DNA from: Agarophyton chilense
Taxonomy: Eukaryota; Rhodophyta; Florideophyceae; Gracilariales; Gracilariaceae
Direction of reading: 5' to 3'
DNA: 64,000 nt
Assembly: GCA_030374765.1 (NCBI GenBank)
Contig: JARGXX010000022.1
Coordinates: 1,584,665-1,648,664 of the forward strand
Shown here: positions 1 to 12,513 of the stretch, piece after piece
How the letters are laid out: the number at the start of each line of letters is the position of its first letter
Numbering within the stretch: the stretch's first letter is position 1
Program-made: the position numbers and the translations under genes
The notes under the pieces: generated by a model
Database searches by the model: none
Seen by the model: the letters and a program-made list of their open reading frames with translations, nothing else
What the model was told of the DNA's origin: nothing

Positions 1-2030
1 ACAACCGTCAAGAATATTACATCATCATTAACAAGCATCATGAAGCACCAGTTTTCATAGCGAGGTAGCACCTACCTACACTGAAGCTCTATACTATTCA
101 AATGCATCATGTGACTCTTTAGAGATACAAGTACGACTGGAACCACAACGTGACCAGTTTTATCATGGTCGGAGTCAGAATGGAGGTGACCCAAATCCAA
201 TCACTCCAATCAGATGCAGCTTGGAATCTCGTGATAAACGATGTAGATGGAAAACCAACTGTCCTTTTATTTGGTTTGGTTGAGGGATTACCTTCACTTA
301 TACTTAAATTAGACATCAAAAGATTTGCGAATACCGTTAATCGTACAAACCCTGTGTCATGCTTCTTGGGGCACGTCACCGCAAATAAAAAAAAAGAAAC
401 AATTCAAAACAAGGAAAGTGAAAACAATAAAAATGTTAGGCGTGTGGATCGCACTAGCAAAACTTGCGCCGCTTCGTGTATACTAATGTAAGCAACGCGC
501 GTCGGTCCTACAGTTGCACTCAAGTAATATAGTAATCAAGCTATTATTTGGACGTAGGCCAGTAGAAAGAATATTTATTTAGAGCCACCAATTCAGTACG
601 AAACGCAAAAGTGATCTGAGCCGAATAAGAGGCGCAATGAGCGACAGACTGGCCGGCGCCGGATCGAAAGCCGAACGAATTCTCGCGCCGGACTGCCTCG
701 AAATTGTTTATATAAGGTCAACCTCGGTAGGCTCCGACCAACTCTGGTCAAGTCTGCTCTACTGAAACTACTCAAACTTCTTTCTTTTGGCACCGAAATC
801 ATCTCTTAGCACAGTCTGTTCGTCTCTTGCCATCAACTATCCGCCTTTTTATTTCTTTACTTGGGGGTTCTGTTCGCTCTCTACTGCCACTGGGCCGCTC
901 TTTTCTGCGAGCCCTTCACTCTCGTGGCACTTTCTAGCATATTATGTTGTAAGAATAATTAAATGATACAGCGTAGGTTTCACAATCCCCGGCCATTTGG
1001 GATTCGTTCAGGTGTAAGTAACTTTCACTGCTCTTTTGATAGTGTGAAAAAGCATTATCTTTCGTCTATCTTGCATTTAGTGCCAACGTCTGCGATATCT
1101 TCCAGCGAATATTCCACTGTGGAAGGTTCCGATTCGAAGGTGGAAGCCGTCAGAATCACCAAGGAAACCACATTTCTCATCGACTCTTCAAGTTCTCCCG
1201 AACCGCTTAACAACCCACGTGCCCGTCATATTCTTCGAGTCTTTACTTAACATGGGAATCGTCACCACCGTCCTTCATTTTTTAACTCTCCCTGAAGCGC
1301 TGCACAGTTTACAGCATCAAAGGGCAGATCCAGTGCCAATTGGGGAGCACACCAAGGCGTTTAAAATATCCCAAACGCATTACGACGCACTTATTACGAT
1401 TATACAGACCTCTGGTGCGGTGTATGCGATACCAATTTTCTTGAATCTCACGATCTCCAAGTTCATTATAAAAGTCGTCTTCATCATGCTGGAGTCAAAA
1501 TAAAGAACAATACTATTTTCTAGAATGCTTTCCATATATACATCCAGTCTTAACATCGTTGAATAGGCCTTTACACATTTCATTTTACTAAATCACATCT
1601 TTATAAAATTGCCTTTGCCTGCCATTTATATATCGAGCGTTTTATCATTCGCACCCTGCACCCATTACACTCCATCTTTCTGTCGTATTTATTTGTCATC
1701 TTTTCTTGGCCTTATTCTGGGCTGGTACTCTCGAGAGCATATCTACTACTTGCGTCCCCTTGGGTTGAAACCACCCGCGATGTCTCCCCTAACTACTCTG
1801 AACGGATAAGACGTTTACATTACACTCTCAATTAGGCGCAAGCTCCTCTGATGGTGCTTTGTTTAATGTTTTCGACGGATCCAGTGTCCACATTCGCAAT
1901 TTTTTTTTTATTTCGAGAATTTTGCTACTCGTGGGTAGGATAATGAAGACCGTGGCTCTGGCTTTATTGGACTTCTAGAAGGTGTGGCGTTCGAATTCTA
2001 TTGTTATCAATATGCTTAGGAAGGTGACCT
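1..2030. other. No convincing gene; decayed left flank
   Basis: I see no supportable gene here. The open frames are short, lack recognisable motifs and overlap on both strands. The part nearest 2030 could include the 5' LTR or leader of the degenerate retroelement that follows, but I found no matching copy downstream of 7470 and so no LTR pair can be drawn. Confidence 0.5.
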
Positions 2031-2613
2031 GATGGAGGAAGCAAAAGATTACGCTATCGCGAAGCGGGCGTTCTTAGACCGGCTTGAATCAGCAGAGGAG
2101 CTCATGAAACACATCCGACGGGCAGTCATCGCTCATCTACAGTAAAATAATCTCTTGGGATCCATGAAAGATATGGAAGATACATTAAAGAGGGCTTGAT
2201 TGGACGAGAAAGGCAGGTTCGGTCTGCTCTGCAATGCAATCATGCAGTAGGCTGATCTAAAGCAATTTGTCGTATTTTGTGGGGCCCCGGACTACGGTTC
2301 ATTAGTAGTGTTGGTGAAAGAATTTGTCGCTGGGAAGAAGAATCTAGGAGATCACCATCCGTTCAACTTGAGTTCCTCGCACAAGAATGTCGTCGCCAGG
2401 TACAAGGCGAGCGTGGCTCCTCAGATGGAGGAAACGGTTGAGCAACTAGCTGAACAGCTCTCCAAACTACGGTTATTTGTAAAAAATTCACATACCCTTG
2501 GTGCTCTGCCTGGCAGAGAAGAAGCGCGACTCTGTACGTATTGTCAGAGGTCAGGCCAATACTCAACCCGCTTCCCTCTGAACTCTCACCTTGACTGGCG
2601 CTGCGGACGATGA
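2030..2613 (+). pseudogene. E0 gag remnant
   Basis: A plus-strand frame starting with ATG at about 2030 is interrupted by several stops and ends in a cysteine motif around 2530-2610 (CTYC then a second Cys pair) that looks like a damaged zinc knuckle. Placed directly upstream of the protease remnant, it is best read as the nucleocapsid end of gag. The His of a CCHC knuckle is replaced, so nucleic-acid binding would be lost. Confidence 0.5.
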
Positions 2614-3078
2614 GGTAAGAACAGCCACTCAATAAACAAACTGTTGGAACGGAGGCCCTAGATAAAAAATGATAGTCGCATTCCAAAATGTAAGGAGCGA
2701 GTCTCGTGAAGAAGATAGATAGAGAACCGTGACAGTCGGGCAGTGACAGCAGATCCTCCTAAACCTAGCCAGGTCCCAGTGGTCACTGCCAATGTTTAGA
2801 GTAAATACCAGCTAGTGGCAGCATCGAAGAAGACCACAGAAGGAGCCCCATTGGCAAAACAGACTAGTACCGAAGTCCAGATGGGCCTCAGATCGCTGTT
2901 GAACTCGAAACCACCTTCAAAGAGCTTTAAACCTTCGTTTCCCCCTTTTTCGAAAAGCAAGTGCTCAGAGAAGCCCAACAAGTTGACATCCGGAAACCAT
3001 TCGAGTAAACACATGCTAGAAGAACCCACAGAAAAGTACAACTTCATGTAAGAATAGCCTAACGCTTTATCAGAACTT

Positions 3079-3825
3079 GTGTTTGGGCAGCTCATCCGTG
3101 GGGAAGCCGAAATCGCGAAAAAGGACATCCGTCTTATACTATCCGTTAAATCCTCTCACCGGAGAGTCAACGCAGCTGGAAAAAATCGCGATGATCGAAG
3201 GTTAAAGGTGGATCCAATCAGAATTTATAGGACGAATCTGCAAGCACTACTGGACTCTAAAGCTATCTCTAACATCATTTCAACAGAAGGGGCAGAAGAA
3301 CTGTCGTTGGATCTAAAACCAATTCACCATCAGATCAAAGTAGCTCACAGGAATATAACCCTTGTGACTGCCTTAGGGACTAGTGTGCCCGTTAAATTTG
3401 AAGACAGAAGAGTTCCGCTAGAATTCCTCCTCAGTCAAAATCCAGCATTCTACGTAACCATAGGTTCGACGACATTGGAAAAGCTTCCGGCAAATATTGA
3501 ACTTGGCGCATTAGAAATCTCGATGAAGTACAAAAACAAATCGATTATTATTTGCCAAGAATTTGATCGATCTGTTCTTGAAACCTACACATCAATTTCG
3601 GACACTGACAGTTTGGAAATCACCTCTGATTCAGATGGCATCCTATCTGACGTGGGAGAAGAAGAGATCGTGAACCATATAAACTCAGCCATCGACCGCT
3701 CACCTATTCTCAACACAGATGTTACCGTGGTAGCTCTGAAAAAGGGTATAGAAATCGTCACGCAAGGAGGCCCCTCTCATTCCAGGGAAGAGTCGCATAC
3801 AAAAGGACCTGGACTAACAATTTAG
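3079..3825 (+). pseudogene. E0 retropepsin-like protease region
   Basis: A 248-codon open stretch contains LLDSKAISNIIS, which matches the retropepsin active-site pattern LLDSGA(x)SNxIS with Lys in place of the catalytic-loop Gly. The following beta-rich sequence fits a clan AA aspartic protease. The G-to-K change should inactivate it. The C-terminal third is acidic and Ser/Asp rich and probably belongs to the linker ahead of RT. It follows the gag remnant and precedes RT, as expected in Ty3/gypsy. Confidence 0.6.
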
Positions 3826-4899
3826 AGAAACATAGCTGAAGATCCACAACATGCCCCAGCTTCGAATGGTTTGACGTTCCACTCGAAAATTTTTACAGCC
3901 CACGATCCCGTTGATGATCACTATTGGGACACTGGAGTTAGCCGTCACCCGAACAATGTCCAATTTTCCGGTCCAGATGGCCCCATTATACCACCTTCAA
4001 TCGAGTTTGGTTCGTCGGGAATTCGACCGGTCACAACTCCCCCAGAACACCATTCACGTCCTGAAAACATCGCCATCGAATTGGCCGACCCTGACCCCCC
4101 AGTGTCAGAAACTGCAGAAAGTATTCCCAATTCTCCATCCTTCCAAATTGTTCCAACTGACACAAGTGTGCAGCTTCCGGAAGATAGGAATAAACATGAA
4201 CACAAGGATCATGCAAAACAGGAAGAAGAAAATGAAGAGGAAGATGAATAAAAAGCCGAGATCGAAACGAAAAACAATTCACCTTTCTCATGTGACCCAG
4301 TTTTCATTGTGCAGATAATCGACGAAATAGAACTGCTCCCTGCGGAAAATAGAGCCGTTTCAAACAAGTATTTCAACATTCGAGTAAAAATAAGGTAGCG
4401 TGACTACCATTCCCGTTTACATTTGTCTTGCTTACCATTTGGGCGCAATGGAGCCCTCAACCAAGATGATGATGGAGATTTATTCCTCGATTTCGAAGAA
4501 GATCTCACTCGCAAAGCGTATATAGCTCAGCCACCACCAGTTCTCATCGTTGAAACTTCACCTAAGGATTCCCAGCATCAAACTCATGACGAAAATAGAC
4601 TACATAATCAATGAGAACGAGAAGAAGGCATACCACAAGAACTAGCGAATCATCACGGGCACTCAAGAACGTATCAGGACTGTCTAGCTGTCCTCCTCTA
4701 CCCAGAAGACCGGCATATTACAATATGCCATCCTCTTACAACAATTACAGGACTCAAAAAGAACAGTGTCGATTCTCTGCTTAGCGTTGATTTTGTCTCC
4801 CAGGAATGGCAGAACACTGTTCTTTCAAGGCTAGACCAGCTCATCGAAATATGGCAAAAGAGATTTGCCGACATTATTGTTAGAGTACAAGATATTGCC

Positions 4900-5822
4900 T
4901 GGTCATTTCCCGATTTACATCCAGTCAATGTAACAGTCATAACTGAATTCGATTAGAAAGTAGACAAACTAATCAGGTCCCGAGTTCGAAGATTGCCACC
5001 AAAGTACAAGGAAGTATTTCGAAGAGAAGTAGACCGCATGTTAGAAGCCTGTATCATCCGCCCTTGTTCTTCGGCTGTGCTTTAAATATTTTCATGAATC
5101 CGGAACGTTTGTCACTACCGCACATGCATGATATATTTGATGAAATCAGTGGTTGTAGCTTTTTCAATACTATCGATCTCTTCTCCAGATATTTGCAGAT
5201 CCGAATGGCTGCCAGATGTACGAGAATGACCACCTTCGTCTGCCGCCAAAGACCTTTTACATTTGAGGTCATGTCTTTTGGACTGATGAGTGCTCCGGCT
5301 ACATTTCAGCGGATGATAGACTCTATTCTGTGAAAAACTCTCGTTCAAGCGCTTCTACACAGACGAAGTGGTCATTTTCTCAGAACGTCAATGAAAAAGC
5401 ACCTGAGACATGTAAAAGAAGTTTTCCAAATCATTTCCGACCATGGATTAAAAACCAAGATCTCGAATTGCGATTTTGCTAAACCCCGCGTTTCCCTGTT
5501 AGGCAGGATGATCGATTCTAGCGAAGTTTCCATTGACAGGAACGAAGTATCGCTGATCTAGGAAGCACCAATGCCCAAAACTACTAATAAGCTTCGTAGT
5601 GTTCTTGGGTTGGCAAGTTGTTGCCGTCGACTCATCAAACATTTCGCAAACAAGTCAGATCCTCTTCATGCAGCGACCTCTAGAAAACAAAGGATGACTT
5701 TCACACCGAAAATGATGACAGCTTTCCAAGCATTGAAAATAAAACTCGGAGCATCCCCGGTTTTCGCCTCTCCAGACTTCAGCTCCCCTTTTCGCGGTGA
5801 AACGAATGAATCTTCTTTTTAG
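4900..5822 (+). pseudogene. E0 reverse transcriptase remnant
   Basis: RT motifs are readable in pieces. FFNTIDLFSRYLQI (around 5160-5200) is motif A with its Asp, FGLMSAPATFQRMID (around 5280-5330) is motif B, and a short frame near 5355 reads FYTDEVVIFSE where YxDD is expected. A connection-like segment follows at 5571-5822 (LRSVLGLASCCRRLI). At least two in-frame stops and a frame change separate these pieces, so no enzyme can be made. Confidence 0.75.
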
Positions 5823-6170
5823 CCCTGGGAGCCTAGCCGTGATAGTACAGAAAAAGGAAGATGGTATGTTTCTCCCGGTTCAATTCGCCAGCCGGACTAT
5901 GAACGTATCAGAACATAACTACTCGGTGTTTGAGAAAGAAGCATTAGCAGTTGTGTCCGCACTAAAACATTTCCTTTATATTTGACAAGGGCGAAGCCAT
6001 TTTTGCTCGTGATAGACCACCAAGCTCTTAGATATGCCTTCACGAACAAAGATATTTATTTTTGGCTAGCTCGATGGCTCGACCTTAGTGTTGAGTATGA
6101 ATTCGAGATTGTCTCCAGGCCTGGGAAAGGAAAGGCGGAGGCGGACTACCTCTCTAAATTTGCGATCTAA
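5797..6170 (+). pseudogene. E0 RNase H remnant
   Basis: The segment contains YSVFEKEALAVVSALKHF, the RNase H Glu motif of Ty3/gypsy elements, then LLVIDHQALRYAF with the third catalytic Asp, and ends with KAEADYLSKF, which corresponds to the usual NxxADxLSR end of RNase H. A stop at about 5983 separates the two halves. Position directly after RT supports the call. Confidence 0.75.
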
Positions 6171-6185
6171 GCAGCCTCCAATCCC

Positions 6186-7470
6186 TTGGCCATCCACTAC
6201 GCTGAGGATGGTGTCGAGATGACACCGTTTGATCATAGAGGTTCTTTCTGTTCAAAATTAGGCCGCTACTTCAGTAATATGTCTTTTGGCGCTAATGACC
6301 ACAAGAACGGAGCTGCAATCAAGAGAAACGCCAAAAATTTCCTGGATTTAGAATCAAAGCTATTGCGACGCACAAAAGACGGCCTAACATGGATTCCACA
6401 CATAGAAACACGCCTGAAGGTTAATGATCTTTTCACGATGACGTGGAACACTGAGGCACTTAATCTACAAAGAATTCCGTACATCACAGGTTTGAGTGGG
6501 TACAGATGTTGACTGACATAGTTGCATACGTTCAGATTCGTCAAGGTTGCCAGCACATGATCCTTTTGATAGGCTACTGTTCCGACCAGCGCGCCCCTCT
6601 GAAAAACTTATTTAGCACCTTCTCAATGAAGTTTGCGGGTCCACTGCTTCGTACGAAGCAAATAAATCGTTTCACGCTAGTCCTAGTTGAGCGCCTAATA
6701 GGATGGCCGACCACTCTGGCTACTACGTCCAAGACCGCTGCAATCATGCTAAAATTTGCTAAATTCCAAATAGTTGACCCAATTCGGCCTCTTCTTACCT
6801 TAGTCTGGGACAATTGTATCTCTTTCAGAGCTGATACTGCCAATAATTTCATGGACCTGAAAGGAGTCTCTCTAAAACCAATGCTTGCATATGCACCAAT
6901 GTCCAATGGAAGGGCTGAACGAATGGTAGGAACATTAGAAAAGGGGATCGATAAGACAGTATTTGTTAAGGAGAAGAATTTGCATGAGGTTTTAGACAGT
7001 GTTATATATGGATACCAACGTCGCCTAGTGGCGGGAGAAAAGTCACCATTCGAGCTGCTATATGGCAAACCACCAAGAATGCATACACAGGACCCTCCTC
7101 CTCTCATTGAGCACTGTACACTGGATAATCGCCAACAAAAGATCATGGTGGGAATCATCAGTCGTGCCACTAGAACTGTCGGGGAGCCCCAACGTCAAGA
7201 TGATATGAAGTAAAACCATCTGTTCAAGGTTGGAGATAAAGTATCAGTGGTACAATGAGACGCTCTAAACCCGAACTTTAGGTGGCCCGCGTTCCAATCC
7301 AAGTTCTACGGTCCACATAGAGTAGTGAAAGAAATGCATCCGCGATGTGAGCTGGTCTCACCGCATCAGAGATACACTCGAAATGGTGTACGCGCCCGAC
7401 GAACTAGGGCTTATAAGAGAAGATGCGAACACCTGCTGCGCGACGTTCCCATAACTATGGACCGATAATG
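6186..7470 (+). pseudogene. E0 integrase remnant
   Basis: Open stretches at 6186-6512 and 6506-7213 correspond to the zinc-binding and catalytic parts of a retroviral-type integrase. LVWDNCISFRA carries the second catalytic Asp, and SNGRAERMVGTLEKGI carries the catalytic Glu with the usual NGxAER context. The position of the first Asp reads SMKFAGPL (expected xxDxxGPL), so that residue is lost. After a stop at 7211 the frame continues into a basic C-terminal region ending near 7470. Confidence 0.7.
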
Positions 7471-7479
7471 CTCAGAAAT

Positions 7480-8000
7480 TGTTCTATATGTGTAATCAAA
7501 GCGCAGAGATGCCATTCTACTCTCAGTACGCGTCAAATATGACAGAATTATGTCTATTTTTATACTAAGCGGCCACATTGTCGCTGGATCAAGTATCTCC
7601 TAGTAGATGGCTACTTTGAACTTTACACAACATCAATTGGAAAAAGTCTCGTGGAACCTTTTCATCTCTTCCTTGCTTTCTTCTTAATACATGGAGCATT
7701 TTTTGGCGGTCACTGTAGCCACTTGCGTGGGATGATGGCTAGTATTGTCTACCCAAGCGTCAAAATCATTGTGGGTACCCAACTCACAACTTCTCTCTAT
7801 CACCGCGTAGTAGGCCAGTATGGGCATCCCCAGGGTTCTGAGCTTTATGAGGAGAAAACAAACTCTTTCCTATAGCTTTACCCTGAAACTTCCAGAATCA
7901 GTCACCTCCCCAGAAAGAGTAGATCGTGAATGATGGAACAATATTTTTTATTGTGCAATCACCCACTATCTACTTGAAGGCTTTCCGTTTTTCAATGGGT
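7480..8000. other. Spacer without recognised gene
   Basis: No supportable coding sequence. From about 8000 rightwards the sequence becomes alignable by eye to the 56780 region. The 3' LTR of the E0 element would be expected here, but no repeat of this stretch was found to its left. Confidence 0.4.
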
Positions 8001-8327
8001 AGTGGGAGGCGTTATTTTTGCACGGTCGTCTTGAATAAAGGCTTCATGGGTTCATATGGTTCCATCAGCAGAGCCATTTTGGCATTTGCGCAATCGAGCA
8101 ATCCTGGGGTCTAGCTGGTGCGTTTACTTCGAAGCCGTTCTTCAATGTAGCTCGATACCCCAGCAGACGCAAGAAACAAAAATAAAAAAGACTGCTACAA
8201 CGACCATGATCATTAGAGAGGAAGAAGGGTGATGCAAAGCGCAATAAACGGCAAAAGAGCGATGGTAGACATCTCAAATACGGCCTGAGTCGGTTTACGT
8301 GAAGTTCAGTTGGGTGAGCACACGGAA

Positions 8328-8478
8328 TACTTCCTGCAGGCAGAACTTTTAAACTGCCAATTACGGTTCATAATTTGCACAGTCATTGTTGCTTTGCATT
8401 ATTTTTTGCCACTTTCGGGTTGAAAATTTTGAGCCTTATTTAGTTGTTTACATGATTTGCCTGCAGGCAATTCAAAAC
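8328..8478. repeat. Decayed third copy of the 147-bp palindromic repeat
   Basis: It begins with CCTGCAGGCA and ends with GCCTGCAGGCAATT, with the central parts AATTACGGTTCATAATTTGC and TTGCATTATT still readable. The right arm has lost most of its complementarity, so the 32-bp perfect stem of the copies at 57109 and 57881 is no longer formed. It lies at the equivalent place within the decayed copy of the subtelomeric segment. Confidence 0.75.
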
Positions 8479-8809
8479 ACACATCCACCGAACCTTTTGA
8501 AAATTTTTGTCTGCGCAGCGGTCTTTTTTGTAACGGACGGGGGCAACCGTGCGGCGTGTCACGCGTAGTCGTGGTTCAGGTTAACGCTGAGTGGCCACTA
8601 CAAGCCGTTTTCAGGGTTTGAGGGTAAGGACGAAGTCGAAGTACACCCGTTTATGGCTGCGTAAAATACCGTCACTTTCACAAACTCCAGCCGTTCTCTT
8701 GTTGGTTATAGGAATCGAGCGGGGACCGTCACACTTTTCTTTATGGTCTCTGTTTTCAGTGGTATTGTCGCACAATCACCTCTGGGGTATGCTACTGTCT
8801 TGTCTCCGG

Positions 8810-9465
8810 AGCGTAGTGACGCTCAACCGTAGGGAGCTTGTTGATGCTCAATCTTAGAAGGTAGACGTAGTAAATCTAGATGGTAGCAGGGGACCATGAA
8901 AACCCGCTGGGGCAAACGGCGGGGCGACTAGCCTATACCGTGTAGGTAAACGATGGTAGGCGTCGACGCGCGGGAAAGCCTGGGTGGTAATTGAGAAACA
9001 ATAAAACAAAAGGTATAGTCGTGACCCAAGTGATGCCTGCCTTTATCAGATAAGGATGGGGGAGGTGCAGTTCCCTATATGCAGTGGACTGCACTCTCCA
9101 GATCACCCGGGAGGTGCCAGCAAGGCACGGTCTCTGAGCTAGTGTCAGAGACCTGGCCAGCACTGGCTACAGTTCCAGGTGGCCACTCAACTACTTTACT
9201 AAAATACGCATAATTACAATTACTCTCACTAACAATTACTCAACCAGAAGGTATATGTCAACACTACACGTGGCTGACAACACCTAGATGGTAGCTCCCC
9301 CGGAGCTACGTGGCCGATGATTCCTCGCATCCATCACCTACAAAGTCAGCGTAGTGTATCGGACACCTCAAAGGTCAGCCCTTCCGCCACTATACGACAG
9401 GTATCATTTCTCCGCCACGCGGGTGAAACATCTTGCATACTCAGCGCGTTTGACAATGCCTAAGT
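8810..9465. other. About 650 bp of extra sequence of unknown type
   Basis: This stretch is absent at the corresponding position of the 58350 region, so it is probably an insertion. It includes a short perfect hairpin (GTAGCTCC / GGAGCTAC, arms 9291-9298 and 9302-9309). A solo LTR is possible, but I cannot define ends or a target duplication. Confidence 0.4.
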
Positions 9466-9638
9466 TTAATATCTGTGGCTTTCGGCTTCGTGGTCTGCTC
9501 TAATTCCTTTGTTTCCCTGTTTTAGTGTGCCGCTCCTTTGCGATGGTGTCCCCGTTTTTTATTGTTTGTTTTTAAATGGCATCCCTTGCGTGACAGGGAA
9601 AGTTGAAGGGAGCCGATGTCGTGATTTTATTGGCATAA

Positions 9639-10354
9639 TGTAGTATCCGCTTTAACGGAGAGAGCAGACACCTGTGACAGCGTTCGGACTGCCGATGGGT
9701 CGCTTGCGGCGAAGGAAAAGGGGTGGTAGAGCTACAACACTACCGAGCTGGAAGTGGGGTGTAAGGCCACTACTCGCCAGCGAGGGTGAACAGTGAAACG
9801 GTAAAACGTTGATGGAACGTAGGTACGAGACGGCTCGTGAAGTGGGTCGGGGCTGACTATCTTTTATAACTCGTCCGGATCTCCGGTTAAGGAATTCTAA
9901 GCGAGGAACAGAATAGTCATGATGCCCATGTTGTCTCCTTTTCTTGGAGTCGGCGCTCATCTCTGGTACACTATATACTGTGTACCAGGGTGAGTGCCCA
10001 AATAAATACATAAAAAATACCCAATGGTCAGCCACTTAGCCAAACCACTGTATGGGTATGGTCCCTAATGGACGTCTAGCTACAGAGGGTAGTAAAGCCC
10101 TCCACGTGGATCGCCACTACATGCGCCGTTGCCAATATGGCATTCCTCTAGGAAGGGTCGCAACTATGCGCGCGCCGTGGTAAACCACTTGACCCATGAC
10201 GCCACGTGTTCCACAAAGACATTCTGCCTCTAGGCATACAATGCGGGATGCCGCTTCATATCACAATGCTGATGATAACACTCACTTATGAGTTCCAACT
10301 GCGACTTCGCGACAAACCAACCTATCGGATTCCCCAACATAGTAGCATACTACA
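9639..10354 (-). repeat. E1 3' LTR (left copy)
   Basis: 716 bp, TG...CA ends, matched over its full length to 19676-20391. The sequence just inside (10355 onward, read on the minus strand) is a purine run ending GAGGGGGGTA, the polypurine tract. The 127-codon minus-strand open frame inside (9652-10035) is present in both LTRs but has no recognisable domain. Confidence 0.92.
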
Positions 10355-10378
10355 TACCCCCCTCGTTAAGCGCGAACC

Positions 10379-12212
10379 ATGGGGGACGCAAGAAGCGCTT
10401 GCACACAGTCGGGCCAGTGTTCCGGGTACTCATCTTCATCACGAATTCCTCGCCGCCCGACCAACTTTTACAGTTCTCAACAGCATTCTGTTCCTCACCG
10501 CTCTTCAGCTCGATCTCTCGCGATGGGTCCGAACGCCGGCTCCAACCCGTTTCAGCACTCCTCTGAGGATGTGCCTTCTGGGGCTCCGTCCAACACTGCT
10601 GGTTATGCGTCGCAGCCTACTGCTGAACTCGGTCCATACCGTTCGTTCCTTACACCGTACACCGTTTTCCGGTCGGTACCGTTCCCTCAGCCCACCGTGG
10701 CTCCGATGCCGAACGCGGCTTACGTCACCTCTGCGGGTGTGATTCGAGCTCCTTCCCGTCGTGCTCAGCGGAGCTACCCGCACCCTGTGGATTTCTATGG
10801 ACGAGATCCTCTCGACTCTCGACAACGTTGAACTTTTCGCGCAAGCGCCCTGGTTTGATCCAGTTTCTATCCGCAATGACGCGTTGATACAACAGTATGT
10901 ACACAGTGGGTACTTCCTTGACTGTATTCTGGAACAAGCGATTAATAGCGACGACTGGGCGAGCCATATTGCTTTGTCAGACAACGCGATTGCGCGATAT
11001 TCAACTGAAACCTTGTCCGAAGCCCGTACGCGGTTCACCAAGCTGATTTATCAGCGTCTTCACCGATTCATCAGTACGGTCCTCCTCCCGCCGGACTGGT
11101 AACTAGATACCTGGAAAGCCCGTACCGACGGTGAAGGTTACTCGTATATCGAGACACTCGTTGAAGTCGATGTTAGCGGTTGGCGCGGTGTGCGCAGTGT
11201 GCGTGATGCAGGTCTCTGCTTTCAGCAACCTATTCTCCGTGCGGAGTTCCGCTTCCTTCGAAAGCGTGACATTCCCTATTGGGATTATCCCCGTTGGGAA
11301 CGTCGTACTCGATCACGTTTGGGCTATTTGGTGCCGTATCAAGTGTTCGAGATTGGCCGCATCCGGCGGAACGTGCGCTTTGGGGGCAACATCGGTATTC
11401 TGGAGCAGTGGGCGGCGATCGAGAGTCCTCGTGGTTACCCTGTAAAGCTCCCACCGGCGATCTCCTACACCGGGTCCGCGTTGGTTAACGACCCGTTCTC
11501 GGGATATTGGAAGGTGGTTTATACAGAGTTTATCGCCAAGATGGCCGTCTTTTTCCTGTGGGATGCTTATGATACCTTTAGAGTTTGGTACATGTCGCCC
11601 ACAGCGCGAAAGTATGTAAGAGAACTCGATCGTTCCCTTGTCCTGGGATCCCGTGCGAACCATGCCAACTTCCTCCATCTTGTGGATTTGATCGACAGTG
11701 TCGATTGGTCTGGGGTGCCAGCTGATCAATCCGCTCGCAGAACCCGTGCGAGACACCACGACCATTCTCCGGGACGAAAAGCACGTGCTGGAGATTTCGT
11801 TTGGTACGACCCCTGGACGCGCCAGTTGATCACCTCCGAGCAGGCTCGCTCTCTTCGGGAGTACCCGCATGACATGCCACCGAACCAGCTTACTGGATAC
11901 GTGTACGATGCTACTCCATCCGAGAACAGAGAGGAACCGTATGAGGAAGCGCCGGGAGCTGAGGCTGAACTCGGTTACGAGGACGAGCCAGAGCTGGCAG
12001 GCGTAGCGACTTCCGTCGATAAATCCGCAGCGGCCGGAGTTGCTCAAGAGAACTGCCATTGGTTTACCCGACAACCGAGTGAAGTGCCCGTCGAAGATCC
12101 AGGCTTGGATCCGCTGAGACAGTTCCTCTTAGATGCGGGCTTTCTTGTGGACCAGGGTGAGGGTGATCGCGCACAGCTTCTTGCGAACCTGCGTGCTCGC
12201 ACGTCTCTTTGA
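10379..12212 (+). pseudogene. E1 antisense accessory gene (aORF), broken
   Basis: This plus-strand gene is opposite in direction to gag-pol and convergent with it. An N-terminal Ser/Pro-rich part (10379-10831) continues in another frame from 10761 to 12212. The frame has one stop, at 11100-11102, where E2 has GAA instead of TAA. The 340-codon remainder contains RPERRTRSRxGxLVP-like, FxGxWKVVYTEF-like and FLWDAYDTFRVWY segments, all of which are also found in the diverged E3 gene at 29931. No known domain was recognised, and there are no membrane segments or signal peptide. The two element families differ strongly elsewhere, so conservation of this protein suggests a function in the element's life cycle. 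Gag- or env-like roles are possible but unproven. Confidence 0.75.
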
Positions 12213-12513
12213 TGATCCTAGAAAAGACTTCTAGTCAACATCTTTGCAGTGGTATCTTGATACCAATAAAACTCCGGTGACTTCGTGTCTTCACGTTCCC
12301 TTCTTATCTTCTAGTCTTCATCTCTTCTCGCTTCTCCAGTTCTTAACTCCTTCTTCTCGCTTCTCGAGTTCTTCAATCCTTCTTCTCGCTTCTAGAGTTT
12401 GTCATAGGTGATAATCAGTAAATGTCCTTTGCTTGCGTGTCTTCACGTTTCCTCTTCATGATTTCTTGTTTTCTTCTCGCCTTTCGAGTTTTTACTACCT
12501 TTGTAGCCCATAC
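12213..12513. repeat. CT-rich spacer between convergent E1 genes
   Basis: The sequence is rich in CTTCTTCTCGCTTCT-like units, repeated three to four times between the plus-strand accessory gene and the minus-strand chromodomain end. E2 (39545-39845) carries the same spacer, and E3 has an analogous pyrimidine-rich tract at 31675-31830. It may hold the 3' ends of both transcripts; this is inference. Confidence 0.6.

Larger units (their letters stand above)
2030..7470 (+). mobile_element. Degenerate Ty3/gypsy-type retroelement (E0)
   Basis: Fragments in the canonical order gag, protease, reverse transcriptase, RNase H, integrase lie on the plus strand across about 5.4 kb, in frames broken by many stops and shifts. 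The order RT-RH-IN is that of the Metaviridae (Ty3/gypsy). No chromodomain is visible, and no LTR pair was found. The protein is unlike E1-E3 at the level of motif wording, so this is a separate and older lineage. Boundaries are those of recognisable coding sequence, not of the element. Confidence 0.8.
8000..9638 (+). pseudogene. Decayed copy of the 56780-58520 subtelomeric segment, left half
   Basis: By eye, 8000-8800 follows 56780-58350, and 9470-9638 follows 58360-58520. Landmarks include the GCCGTTCTT block near 8130 (56920), the CTGCAGGCA palindrome block near 8335 (57115 and 57885), the TGTCACGCGT block near 8557 (58115) and the start-codon context ATGGCATCCC near 9578 (58461). The copy is heavily substituted and carries one of the two palindromic repeats in decayed form. 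It is interrupted by about 650 bp of unknown sequence and then by E1. The other half continues at 20392. Confidence 0.75.

Noticed and set aside
1-960. 5' LTR of the E0 element
   Set aside because: No second copy found after 7470 and no TG...CA pair with matching flanks.
9291-9309. Short perfect hairpin (GTAGCTCC/GGAGCTAC) as a transcription terminator
   Set aside because: Intrinsic hairpin terminators are a bacterial feature, there is no T run, and no gene ends here.
12213-12513. CT-rich repeats considered as a CRISPR-like or satellite array
   Set aside because: Units are short, irregular and without spacers, in a eukaryotic retroelement; simple low-complexity spacer.
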